This document shows positions 1 through 6,609 of a stretch of DNA of 52,856 nucleotides, one piece after another; the stretch's first letter is position 1, and the number at the start of each line of letters is the position of its first letter. Both the position numbers and the translations under genes were made by a program. The notes under the pieces are model-generated. The model was not told the DNA's origin. It searched no databases and worked only from the letters and a program-made list of their open reading frames with translations. The DNA comes from Bacteroidales bacterium (lineage in GTDB: Bacteria > Bacteroidota > Bacteroidia > Bacteroidales > F082). The DNA lies in NCBI GenBank assembly GCA_017553625.1, contig JAFZKP010000011.1, positions 1 through 52,856 of the forward strand. The letters are read 5' to 3'.

Positions 1-134
1 ATGCCCCAGAAATCCTTGAAAACGATCTCTGCTCCGTTCTTTGTGAGCAGGTTCTCGAATTTTGCTACCGCTTCCTTCATCTGTTCTTCAGACAAAACGG
101 GAGTTAAAATGAAAACGGTTTCGTACTGATTCAT
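1..134 (-). CDS. rpsF: 30S ribosomal protein S6, N-terminal part (runs off the window)
   Basis: The reverse strand reads in frame from an ATG at 134 to the window edge and gives 44 codons beginning [20 protein letters not shown], the typical Bacteroidetes start of S6, a small-subunit protein that sits beside S18 on the platform of the 30S subunit. The rest of the gene, and probably rpsR and rplI, lies outside the window. A promoter is visible upstream at 196-204. The family call rests on the N-terminal beta strand and following helix only, but the match is specific. Confidence 0.9.
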   Translation of the reverse strand, partial: MNQYETVFILTPVLSEEQMKEAVAKFENLLTKNGAEIVFKDFWG

Positions 135-195
135 AATTTAAACTGTTGATTATTAAATATTTAAGTTAAATAACTGTTTGTTACTTTTTTAGAGT

Positions 196-204
196 GCAAA
201 AATA
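196..204 (-). promoter_or_regulatory. Promoter -7 element for rpsF
   Basis: On the minus strand this reads TATTTTTGC, a full match to the Bacteroidetes -7 consensus TAnnTTTGC, with a TTTG-containing -33 region near 226-230. Predicted transcription start is near 189, leaving a leader of about 55 nt before rpsF. Confidence 0.7.
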
Positions 205-233
205 CAAAAGTTTTTAATACAATTCACAAAAAT

Positions 234-1337
234 TTACAATTTTTCCAACATTTCTTTGCATATGAACACAGCAGCGTTGCCGTCACCGAAAATGTCGGGG
301 AAGTTGTGAGGCGGATTCTCCAGGAATTTGTTGTAAGATTCGATGATTCTCTCCTCGTTGGCGTCGGTGATGACAGCAGCTCCGCATTCCACAATTTCAG
401 TCCATTCGGTCTCGCTTCTCAAGATGAGACAAGGCTTCTGGAAGAAGAACGCCTCTTTCTGCACGCCGCCAGAGTCGGTGACAACCATCTGCGCGTGACG
501 CTCCAGCACAATCATGTCCAAAAACGACGCGGGAGGCAGGATTTTTATGTTTTTGTTGTTTGTGATTTTGTCGAATAATGACTTTTCGAGATTGACATTC
601 AATAACTTGGATGTTCTTGGATGCAGGGGCAACACAACGGTCTTGCTTTCTGAAATCATCAGCAGTGCCTTGAAAATAGCGTTCAGACGTTCGGGCTGGT
701 CGGTGTTGTTGTCGCGATGTATGGTGCAAAGAACGAAATCAACGCCGTGAAGCTCTTCTTTGTCAAGGATTTGCGATTTTTGATCTGCGATATTCGCGAA
801 ATATTTGCTGTTGTCGTACATCACGTCGCCGCAATGGTATATTCCCGTGCTGAATCCTTCGTTTATGAGGTTTTGGTAGCCTGTTGCGGTGGGCGAGAAG
901 AGCAGGGTGGAGCAGTGGTCGCAGCAAATTCTGTTGATTTCCTCCGGCATCGACTTGTTGAACGAGCGCAGTCCTGCCTCGATGTGCACTATCGGGACAT
1001 GAATCTTTGATGCCGCGATTGCGCCTGCCAGTGTTGAGTTGGTGTCGCCGTAAAGCACGAGATAATCGGGTTTTTCCTTCAAGAGAATCTCTTCTATTCC
1101 TACAATCATTTTTGCTGTCTGGACACCATGCGATGCTGAACCCACATTTAAGTTGTAGTCTGGTTGCGGGATGCCAAGTTCGTCGAAAAACACCTTCGAC
1201 ATGTTGTTGTCGTAGTGCTGACCTGTGTGCACAATTACTTCCTGCACTTCGTTTTCAAAGTGCTCCTTGATGGCTCGGCTCAACGCCGCCGCCTTGATTA
1301 TCTGGGGTCTTGCCCCTATAACGGTAACAATTTTCAT
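234..1337 (-). CDS. wecB: UDP-N-acetylglucosamine 2-epimerase, non-hydrolysing
   Basis: A 367-residue cytosolic enzyme that interconverts UDP-GlcNAc and UDP-ManNAc, feeding surface polysaccharide synthesis. It begins MKIVTVIGARPQ as the family does. Candidate catalytic acids are Asp98 in GDTNSTLAG, Glu120 in HIEAGLRSF and Glu132 in PEEINR. His207 lies in IHRDNNTD, where many family members have HRxEN. The UDP-binding C-terminal stretch is VVTDSGGVQKEAFFF (about 286-300). Its start overlaps the end of radC by 4 bp, so the two genes are translationally coupled. The linkage of a cell-surface sugar gene to radC has no obvious functional meaning. Confidence 0.93.
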   Translation of the reverse strand: MKIVTVIGARPQIIKAAALSRAIKEHFENEVQEVIVHTGQHYDNNMSKVFFDELGIPQPDYNLNVGSASHGVQTAKMIVGIEEILLKEKPDYLVLYGDTNSTLAGAIAASKIHVPIVHIEAGLRSFNKSMPEEINRICCDHCSTLLFSPTATGYQNLINEGFSTGIYHCGDVMYDNSKYFANIADQKSQILDKEELHGVDFVLCTIHRDNNTDQPERLNAIFKALLMISESKTVVLPLHPRTSKLLNVNLEKSLFDKITNNKNIKILPPASFLDMIVLERHAQMVVTDSGGVQKEAFFFQKPCLILRSETEWTEIVECGAAVITDANEERIIESYNKFLENPPHNFPDIFGDGNAAVFICKEMLEKL

Positions 1338-2029
1338 ATCAATCCTGAATCTGCAAAACTAAAATAATTATTGATACCAATGATGATATGGTCCAAAATT
1401 TTTATTTCGAGGATTTTTCCGCCGTTGACGATGTTTCTTGTGATGGTTTTGTCGAAGTCGCTCGGCTCGACGTTGCCGGAGGGGTGGTTGTGGCAGAGCA
1501 TTATGGCTGTGGCGTTGTTTTCCAATGCTGTTTTGAATATCCGCTTGGGGTCGGCGGTTGTGCCGTTTACGCCCCCGATGCTTATTCTCGATACTTTTAT
1601 CACTTTGTTTGCCGGGTTGAGAAGCATCACCCAGAACTGTTCGTGGCTGAGGTCTGACATTCTGATGTAGAAATACTCGAAAGCGTCTTTGCTGTTTTTT
1701 ATCAATGCCTGCTGCGCCGCTTCCGCGAAACGTCTGCGTCTTCCCAGCTCTAACGCTGCCAGTATGCTTACAGCTTTTGCCTCGCCGATGCCGTTGTAGT
1801 TCATCAAGTCGTTGATTGTCATCTGCGAAAGGCTTATGAGGTTGTCGTCGACGTCTTTCAGGATATGTCTTGACAGGTCGACGGCGCTTTCGGTGCTGTT
1901 GCCTGAGCCTATGAGGATGGAGATGAGTTCCGCGTCGGATAGGGCTTCGCGTCCTTTCTCGAGCATTTTCTCGCGCGGGCGGTCTTCTGTCGCCCAGTTT
2001 TTTATCGACTGGTTTGTGTTTGGTTTCAT
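1334..2029 (-). CDS. radC: RadC-family JAMM/MPN domain protein
   Basis: 231 residues counted from the ATG at 2029; an upstream TTG at 2050 is possible but less likely. The N-terminal part contains a helix-hairpin-helix-like stretch (YNGIGEAKA, about 78-86). The C-terminal JAMM metalloprotease-like domain keeps the metal ligands His180, His182 and Asp193 in HNHPSGNVEPSDFD, with Glu130 as the candidate general acid. The old name reflects a DNA-repair assignment that was later doubted, and the biochemical role remains unsettled. The gene lies between rpsT (upstream) and wecB (overlapping downstream). Confidence 0.9.
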   Translation of the reverse strand: MKPNTNQSIKNWATEDRPREKMLEKGREALSDAELISILIGSGNSTESAVDLSRHILKDVDDNLISLSQMTINDLMNYNGIGEAKAVSILAALELGRRRRFAEAAQQALIKNSKDAFEYFYIRMSDLSHEQFWVMLLNPANKVIKVSRISIGGVNGTTADPKRIFKTALENNATAIMLCHNHPSGNVEPSDFDKTITRNIVNGGKILEIKILDHIIIGINNYFSFADSGLI

Positions 2030-2044
2030 GTCTTTTGGTTTATA

Positions 2045-2083
2045 CGACAAAAGTTCTCCCTGCGGACAGGAAGAACTTCGTCG
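2045..2083 (-). terminator. Hairpin terminator after rpsT
   Basis: The minus strand forms a stem from AAGTTCTTCCTG pairing with CAGGGAGAACTT, extended by CGAC/GTCG, with TTTT within the 3' arm. It sits between the rpsT stop and the radC start and is the likely end of the rpsT transcript. Confidence 0.6.
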
Positions 2084-2099
2084 ATATTTTCTAATAAAA

Positions 2100-2354
2100 T
2101 TATGCTAATTTAGCTGTGAAGTGTGCAAGTTTTGACTTCAAGTTAGCGGCTTTGTTGCGGTGGATGATACCACGTTTTGCCACGCGGTCGATAGTCTTGT
2201 ACATTTCTGAAAGCTTTGATTCAGCTTCGCTCTTGTCGGTTAAAGCTCTGAAGCTTCTAACGGCTGAACGCATCGCTCTAGCATAGAAGCGGTTGTGTAA
2301 ACGTCTGTTTTCTGTCTGACGGATTCTCTTCAGTGAAGATTTGTGATTTGCCAT
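2100..2354 (-). CDS. rpsT: 30S ribosomal protein S20
   Basis: 84 residues, highly basic, starting MANHKSSLKRIRQTENRRLHN, the standard S20 opening. S20 is a primary 16S rRNA-binding protein with a three-helix fold. Length is normal. A strong promoter (2402-2410) lies 48 bp upstream and a hairpin terminator follows at 2045-2083, so it is probably transcribed alone. Confidence 0.96.
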   Translation of the reverse strand: MANHKSSLKRIRQTENRRLHNRFYARAMRSAVRSFRALTDKSEAESKLSEMYKTIDRVAKRGIIHRNKAANLKSKLAHFTAKLA

Positions 2355-2401
2355 TTTATTATCTTAATTTTATTCTTTTTTCCTTACTATTTTTTCGGAC
2401 T

Positions 2402-2410
2402 GCAAAATTA
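2402..2410 (-). promoter_or_regulatory. Promoter -7 element for rpsT
   Basis: Minus-strand TAATTTTGC matches the Bacteroidetes -7 consensus, about 48 bp upstream of the rpsT start. Confidence 0.7.
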
Positions 2411-2469
2411 CAACATTTTTGAATACGAAAAACAAAATTTTTAAAAAAAATGAATAAAGCTATAAAAAT

Positions 2470-2545
2470 GGAATAAGTTGTATTTTTATACCTTGAAAAA
2501 ACGGAATAAGTAATAAAAAATTGGGTCAAAAATATAGAATAAGTT
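2470..2545 (+). repeat. Three phased direct repeats (33-bp period) upstream of a DUF4143 ATPase
   Basis: GGAATAAGTT at 2470, GGAATAAGTA at 2503 and AGAATAAGTT at 2536 are spaced by exactly 33 bp each, about three helical turns, so they present on one DNA face. They end about 30 bp before the -7 element at 2576-2584. The arrangement looks like an operator array for the following gene. Confidence 0.75.
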
Positions 2546-2575
2546 AAATTTTTTGTTAAACATATTGAAAAATGC

Positions 2576-2584
2576 TATATCTTT
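2576..2584 (+). promoter_or_regulatory. Promoter -7 element for the first DUF4143 ATPase
   Basis: TATCTTTGC lies about 16 bp before the ATG at 2601. It falls inside a longer in-frame reading frame, which argues that translation starts at 2601 and that the mRNA leader is very short. Confidence 0.7.
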
Positions 2585-2600
2585 GCACAAAATAATAATA

Positions 2601-3971
2601 ATGTTAAAGCGCAAATTTACAAGGTTTTTGGAGTCTTTTCTTAAAGATGAGCAAAACAAGATACTGCTTGTCAATGGGGCGAGACAAATAGGGAAGTCAT
2701 ATTTGATTCGATATGTAGGCAAAAAAATGTTTTCACATTATGTTGAAATCAATTTGAAGGAGGATAAAGAGGGCGAGAGGGTTTTTGAGGATGTTCGCAC
2801 GACTGATGATTTGTATATGCGTTTAAGCAATTATTATTCAGAACCGTTGGGCGACGAATCTGACACTATTGTGTTTTTGGATGAGATACAGAGTTATCCG
2901 CATTTGCTTACAATGCTAAAGTTTCTGAATCAAGAGGGACGTTATCGTTTTATTGCCAGCGGTTCGCAGTTGGGAGTAGCACTGGCGCAAACACCGTCGG
3001 TGCCTCTTGGCAGTGTTGAGATTCAGCAAATGTATCCCCTTGATTTTGAGGAGTTTTTATGGGCTACGGGTATCAGCGAGGAATGGATTGATGATATTAA
3101 AAGCCATTTTGAACGTGAAGAATCATTGATTGGAAGTGTGCATGACATTTTGTTGAAACGTTTTCAATACTATTTACTTATCGGTGGACTGCCTGATGCA
3201 ATAAACAGGTATCTGGAAGACAGAAACATGGTGCGTGTGCGAGCTGTTCATAAGGATATTCACGAGCTTTACCGTGTCGATGCTTCGCAGTATGATGAGG
3301 AACACAAACTTATGATTCGGCGCATTTACGATTTGATTCCGAGTAATCTTGAAAACCGCAAAAAACGAATTGTCTATAAGCATATTGAGAATAAAACGGG
3401 AAAGCATTTCGACAATTATGCCGATGAATTTGAATATCTTTCAAGTTCGGGTGTGGCATTGGACGTGCTCGCTGTCAGTAACCCCAAATTTCCTTTGATT
3501 GAGTCGGAGCAGAAAAAGCTATTGAAGTTGTATCTCAACGATGTGGGATTGCTTACTTACATCCTTTACGGATTGAATGTCAATGCGGTGTTGCAAGACA
3601 TTAAAAGTATTAATTTGGGAACGGTTTATGAGTCGGTTGTGGCGCAAGAGTTGCATGCACATGGATTTCCGTTGCATTTTTACGACAATAAGCAGAAAGG
3701 CGAGGTCGATTTCCTGGTTGACGACTATGCCAATTTGAAGGTTTTGCCTTTGGAGGTTAAATCAGGCAAAGACTACACGGAGCACAGTGCTTTAAAGAAA
3801 TTTGTTGATACAGAAGAATACGGCATTGATCGAGCTATTGTATTCTCCAATGAGCGTGAAGTTTATAAGAAACATGGTGTCACATATATGCCGATATATT
3901 ATTGCATGTTTCTGCAACATGATGCAGTTGATGATAACTCGGTTGTGTTGCCGGAGTTGGAGAAGGTGTAG
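2601..3971 (+). CDS. AAA_14 / DUF4143 ATP-binding protein (paralogue 1)
   Basis: 456 residues. An N-terminal AAA domain has Walker A GARQIGKS (about 26-33) and Walker B TIVFLDEIQ (about 91-99). The C-terminal DUF4143 region carries an intact PD-(D/E)XK-like signature, GEVDF followed by PLEVKSG. Such proteins are abundant in Bacteroidetes and their function is unknown. This copy belongs to a different subfamily from the two at 33891 and 36865. The start at 2601 is chosen because the promoter -7 element lies at 2576-2584. The stop codon TAG is the first part of a large inverted repeat (3969-4032). Phased repeats precede the promoter. It has no operon partner. Confidence 0.88.
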   Translation: MLKRKFTRFLESFLKDEQNKILLVNGARQIGKSYLIRYVGKKMFSHYVEINLKEDKEGERVFEDVRTTDDLYMRLSNYYSEPLGDESDTIVFLDEIQSYPHLLTMLKFLNQEGRYRFIASGSQLGVALAQTPSVPLGSVEIQQMYPLDFEEFLWATGISEEWIDDIKSHFEREESLIGSVHDILLKRFQYYLLIGGLPDAINRYLEDRNMVRVRAVHKDIHELYRVDASQYDEEHKLMIRRIYDLIPSNLENRKKRIVYKHIENKTGKHFDNYADEFEYLSSSGVALDVLAVSNPKFPLIESEQKKLLKLYLNDVGLLTYILYGLNVNAVLQDIKSINLGTVYESVVAQELHAHGFPLHFYDNKQKGEVDFLVDDYANLKVLPLEVKSGKDYTEHSALKKFVDTEEYGIDRAIVFSNEREVYKKHGVTYMPIYYCMFLQHDAVDDNSVVLPELEKV

Positions 3972-4032
3972 TGTAAAATAAACTGTGTGGTTTCTGTTTT
4001 TATTGCAGCCTGACACAGTTTAATTTACACTA
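3969..4032. terminator. Bidirectional terminator / 20-bp inverted repeat
   Basis: Arms 3969-3988 and 4013-4032 are complementary over 20 bp with one mismatch, separated by 24 nt. They lie between two convergent genes and the left arm begins at the stop codon of the ATPase. Probably a shared terminator. Confidence 0.65.
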
Positions 4033-4046
4033 TCCTAATAATTGTA

Positions 4047-4292
4047 TCATAATACATTCGCAATTATGTATATTACCAACAAAACAATCGCTATTAAGAA
4101 TAACTTTTTGAAAAAGCGCCCGACCCTTTGTTTGAAGCTTAAATTGTCTTCAGCTTTTTCTTCATCTGTTAGATTATTCTCACCTTCTATTGCACATCTC
4201 TTGCAACAATAATACCTCGTGTTCCATATTGGACCGCGTTTGTGACCTTTTTCAGCAGAAAAGTTTTTTCCACACCATTCGCATTTTACCAT
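4047..4292 (-). CDS. Small zinc-ribbon membrane protein
   Basis: 81 residues. Two CxxC pairs (CEWC near residues 4-7 and CKRC near 30-33, with a further Cys just before) form a likely zinc ribbon. The C-terminal 20 residues (LFLIAIVLLVIYIIANVL) are a single membrane helix, with a basic stretch RFFKKLF before it that favours a cytoplasmic zinc ribbon. It lies 53 bp downstream of two DUF4230 genes on the same strand, so all three may form one operon. I do not recognise a named family. Confidence 0.7.
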   Translation of the reverse strand: MVKCEWCGKNFSAEKGHKRGPIWNTRYYCCKRCAIEGENNLTDEEKAEDNLSFKQRVGRFFKKLFLIAIVLLVIYIIANVL

Positions 4293-4345
4293 ACCTATTA
4301 ATCTTTATAAAACTATTATTTTAAGATTTTCGGAATACTTCTTGA

Positions 4346-5101
4346 TTATTCTTTTATTGTAATGTTTATCGTATTATATCCGAAAACGGCAAAAAGACTC
4401 TTCAAACGTTTCTGGCCGTTTGTTTCAGCCCTTTTCAACAATCCACATTCCAATGCGTCTTGTTCAAGTTGTTGTTTTGCACGTGCTTTTAACGTTTTAG
4501 TGTTCTCATGACTCCATGTGCCAGATTCATATTCTGTTGTGAAATCGGACGGATTCATAATGACATCAAACAATTCAGCTTTTGGCAAATTAATGTCAAT
4601 AGTGTCGCCATGAACATAGATGTCGTTTTCTTTAACTTTTTTGAGGTCAAAACCGGCTCTGACACGGCCTTTGCCTATAAGAACAATCTCATTCTCTGTT
4701 GTGTTGTATCCTCCCCAAATGGATTTGCCTGTTGTATCAATACGTTTATCCATTATTGCCAACTCCTCGTAGTAGCATATCGTAGTGAATTCACCTATTT
4801 TCTTAATTTTGTCAACCACATTTGCCGTATCAGCGATGGTAAGCGGTCTGCGTGTGAATATTTTAGGAGCTACAAATACGAATGCGCCAGCCAACACCAC
4901 TCCTAAAATGATATATATCACATAAGGCAAAATTGCTTTTGTTGCAGCACCTGCGGCTGCCTTGCCAGCGGCAGCGCCAACACTTTCGCCACTCGTTTTG
5001 ATTTTATCAACAACTTTATCGGTAATTTTTTCACCTACATTAGCGATATTGGACGTATTCCCTTCAATTTCATTCTGATTAATGTTATTATTCTCTTTCA
5101 T
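4346..5101 (-). CDS. DUF4230 membrane protein
   Basis: 251 residues. The first 55 residues are polar and Ala/Gly-rich, followed by a membrane helix (about 58-80, ILPYVIYIILGVVLAGAFVF). A DUF4230 domain then covers the rest and probably faces the periplasm; it contains the family-type stretches GKGRVRAGFDL and INLPKAEL. Function is unknown. The adjacent upstream gene encodes a lipoprotein with the same domain, so this looks like a paired membrane-anchored and lipid-anchored set. Spacing to that gene is 5 bp, indicating an operon. Confidence 0.82.
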   Translation of the reverse strand: MKENNNINQNEIEGNTSNIANVGEKITDKVVDKIKTSGESVGAAAGKAAAGAATKAILPYVIYIILGVVLAGAFVFVAPKIFTRRPLTIADTANVVDKIKKIGEFTTICYYEELAIMDKRIDTTGKSIWGGYNTTENEIVLIGKGRVRAGFDLKKVKENDIYVHGDTIDINLPKAELFDVIMNPSDFTTEYESGTWSHENTKTLKARAKQQLEQDALECGLLKRAETNGQKRLKSLFAVFGYNTINITIKE

Positions 5102-5106
5102 GGCTA

Positions 5107-5673
5107 TTAGTTATTTTGTCCAAACATTATATTAATTTTTTCGAAACCCATTTGCGAAAGCATCGCGGTGAAAATCTCTGTGACGTTCTTTTCGGCATCT
5201 TCAAGAATTCCAAGATTTGGCACATCTTCACGAATGTTATTCTCTCCCAACTGGAGAATCTGATTTTGTTCATCAGCGCTGAAACGGCTTCTGAAGAATC
5301 CATAGTTTTCAAATACAGTATGTGTTTCGTCAGCAGGCATATTAAATGACAGCAGTTTTGCATGCGGCAATGTTACGGTTACATTTTTGCCATCAATATT
5401 TACGTTTTCTGCTGAAAAACCTTCAAGATTGACACCAGCTTTCAAATAAGCTGTTGTACTGAATAAAATTTTACGATTTCCGATGCTGTACCACTGGTCA
5501 TCATCCGTTTTTACGATTTTTTTGACAGTGTATTCCACTGTTCCTAATTCAGCAGATTCAGCCATTGTCTGAACACGTTCTTCGATTTGTTTTTCAGGTG
5601 AGCTCGAACAACCCACAAGCAATTGTGCGATTAAAAGCATACACAAGCTTTTCAGTAGTTTAAATTTTCTCAT
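5107..5673 (-). CDS. DUF4230 lipoprotein
   Basis: 188 residues from the ATG at 5673. A longer in-frame extension upstream is rejected because the N-terminus at this ATG is a clean lipoprotein signal, MRKFKLLKSLCMLLIAQL followed by the lipobox VGCSS. The mature protein is a DUF4230 domain (GVNLEGFSAENVNIDG, VTLPHAKLLSF). It is upstream of, and probably cotranscribed with, the membrane-anchored DUF4230 gene. Its promoter (5716-5724) lies in a 79-bp element that recurs upstream of the gene at 38505. Function unknown. Confidence 0.82.
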   Translation of the reverse strand: MRKFKLLKSLCMLLIAQLLVGCSSSPEKQIEERVQTMAESAELGTVEYTVKKIVKTDDDQWYSIGNRKILFSTTAYLKAGVNLEGFSAENVNIDGKNVTVTLPHAKLLSFNMPADETHTVFENYGFFRSRFSADEQNQILQLGENNIREDVPNLGILEDAEKNVTEIFTAMLSQMGFEKINIMFGQNN

Positions 5674-5714
5674 AGTTTTATTATTTAAAGTCGTTTTATA
5701 ATCGTTTTCTCCTC

Positions 5715-5793
5715 TGCAAATTTCCGCCTTTTTCCCACTCCTCCGAAGTCCTTGCTGGTCCTTTTGAGTCCGATTTGTCGAAGCATAAAAAAA
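5715..5793 (-). promoter_or_regulatory. Recurrent promoter element with GGAC direct repeats (copy 1)
   Basis: Read on the minus strand this contains 10-bp direct repeats (GGACTCAAAA, GGACCAGCAA, GGAC) abutting a TTCG -33 box, then 19 bp, then a -7-like GAAATTTGC (5716-5724). It is a near copy of 38369-38449, and the same repeat-plus-promoter layout recurs upstream of the genes starting at 32749 and 31290. It is the likely regulated promoter of the DUF4230 lipoprotein gene. Confidence 0.7.
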
Positions 5794-5935
5794 CCGCGAA
5801 CTTCTTTTGCGCAAGTTCGAGGTCGTAGGATTACCTTTAGCACGCCAACAAGAAAGCTCACGGTAATTACCGCGAGCGTCCTCTGCTTTCTGAGCGTGCT
5901 GTTTGAAATTTCCTACGTTTCGAACTTGCCTCTGA
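5787..5935 (-). ncRNA. Candidate structured RNA with competing terminator (6S-like hairpin or attenuator leader)
   Basis: On the minus strand, 5920-5927 pairs with 5813-5820 (AAGTTCGA/TCGAACTT), 5911-5917 with 5824-5830 (CGTAGGA/TCCTACG), 5894-5900 with 5839-5845 and 5885-5891 with 5851-5857. The apical hairpin is GCTCGCGGTAATTACCGTGAGC in two pieces around a perfect 12-bp palindrome (5861-5872). A central bubble of 10 and 8 nt separates the two halves. A pair that would be A/C on the plus strand is G-U on the minus strand, which supports minus-strand transcription. The 3' arm 5813-5819 can instead pair with 5797-5803, making a hairpin followed by seven U (5787-5793). The long hairpin with a central bubble resembles 6S RNA; no -7 box was found upstream, so identity is uncertain. 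Confidence 0.65.
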
Positions 5936-6031
5936 AAAGCGAAAACGCCTTTTTAATATGTCTTTATACTTTATTTAACTGTCTGTTTCTTAATATGTTT
6001 GTTTAATTTTTTATTTTAATCATTGCGTAAA

Positions 6032-6206
6032 CTAATCATTTTCCCATTTTGTCCAATCGGTTTCTTTCAAATACTTTTCAACTTGCTGTCTCAACTCTGG
6101 AATAATATTTACAGTTGTTTCAAACAAAGTTGAAGCATTTACACTTGCATATCCGTGAACGAGTATATGTCTCAAGCCTTCCTTTGTCTCTAATTCGCTC
6201 TCTCAT
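6032..6206 (-). pseudogene. hepT: hepT toxin remnant with internal deletion
   Basis: The minus strand starts at an ATG (6206) with MRERIRDKGRLE, the usual HepT N-terminus, then leaves frame. A second frame resumes with GLRHILVHGYASV and runs to a TAG at 6032-6034. RxxxxHGY is the HepT RNase/AMPylation-target motif at the C-terminal end of the family. Roughly two thirds of the gene is missing, with the deletion junction at the shared GGCTTGAGACAT. The toxin cannot be made. The overlap with mntA is the normal arrangement for this module. Confidence 0.8.
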
Positions 6207-6491
6207 ATATCAGTTTTTTGTCCTGTTCTGCACTTGCGCTGGCGTATGGCCGCAACGAGCCTTCTTCCACCAATCAACTTCCTTGTCGAGCATTCCCTTC
6301 AAATCCTGATACATCTTCGCCATCGTAAACAACGTGAACGGCTTGCCGGAACGATCGGGCACAAAAAGCACATCAACATCACTGTCTGATGTCTCTTCGC
6401 CACGAGCATACGAGCCAAATAACCAAGCCTTCAAAACGGGTTGTGTTTTGAAATAATCGGCTATCATATCTATCATGTTTTGAGTACTCAT
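6190..6491 (-). pseudogene. mntA: mntA nucleotidyltransferase antitoxin, frameshifted
   Basis: The first 70 or so residues are a normal minimal nucleotidyltransferase with the GSYARGEETSDSDVD catalytic motif, the family that neutralises HepT by AMPylation. After KEVD the open frame reads WWKKARCGH and stops at 6210. The next frame continues exactly as the family expects (LVEEGSLRPYASASAEQD then KLIYERAN) and stops at 6190-6192. A single missing T in a short T run near 6280 explains this. A truncated product keeping the catalytic motif could still be made. Confidence 0.8.
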
Positions 6492-6565
6492 GACAAGTTT
6501 TGTTTAAATACAGTGCAAAAATACAACTTTTTTCTGAAAAAGTCAAGAAAACTTTGAAAAATATG

Positions 6566-6608
6566 TCGGAGATTTCTCCACTACGCTTCGCTTCGGTCGA
6601 AATGACGG
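6566..6608 (-). repeat. Dispersed intergenic repeat (GTCATTTCGACCGAAG type), copy 1
   Basis: Read on the minus strand this contains GTCATTTCGACCGAAGCG and ends GTGGAGAAATCTCC. A second copy is at 27205-27246 on the plus strand, and partial copies occur near 19933 and 27176. It starts just after the mtaB stop codon. Confidence 0.75.
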
Positions 6609-6609
6609 G

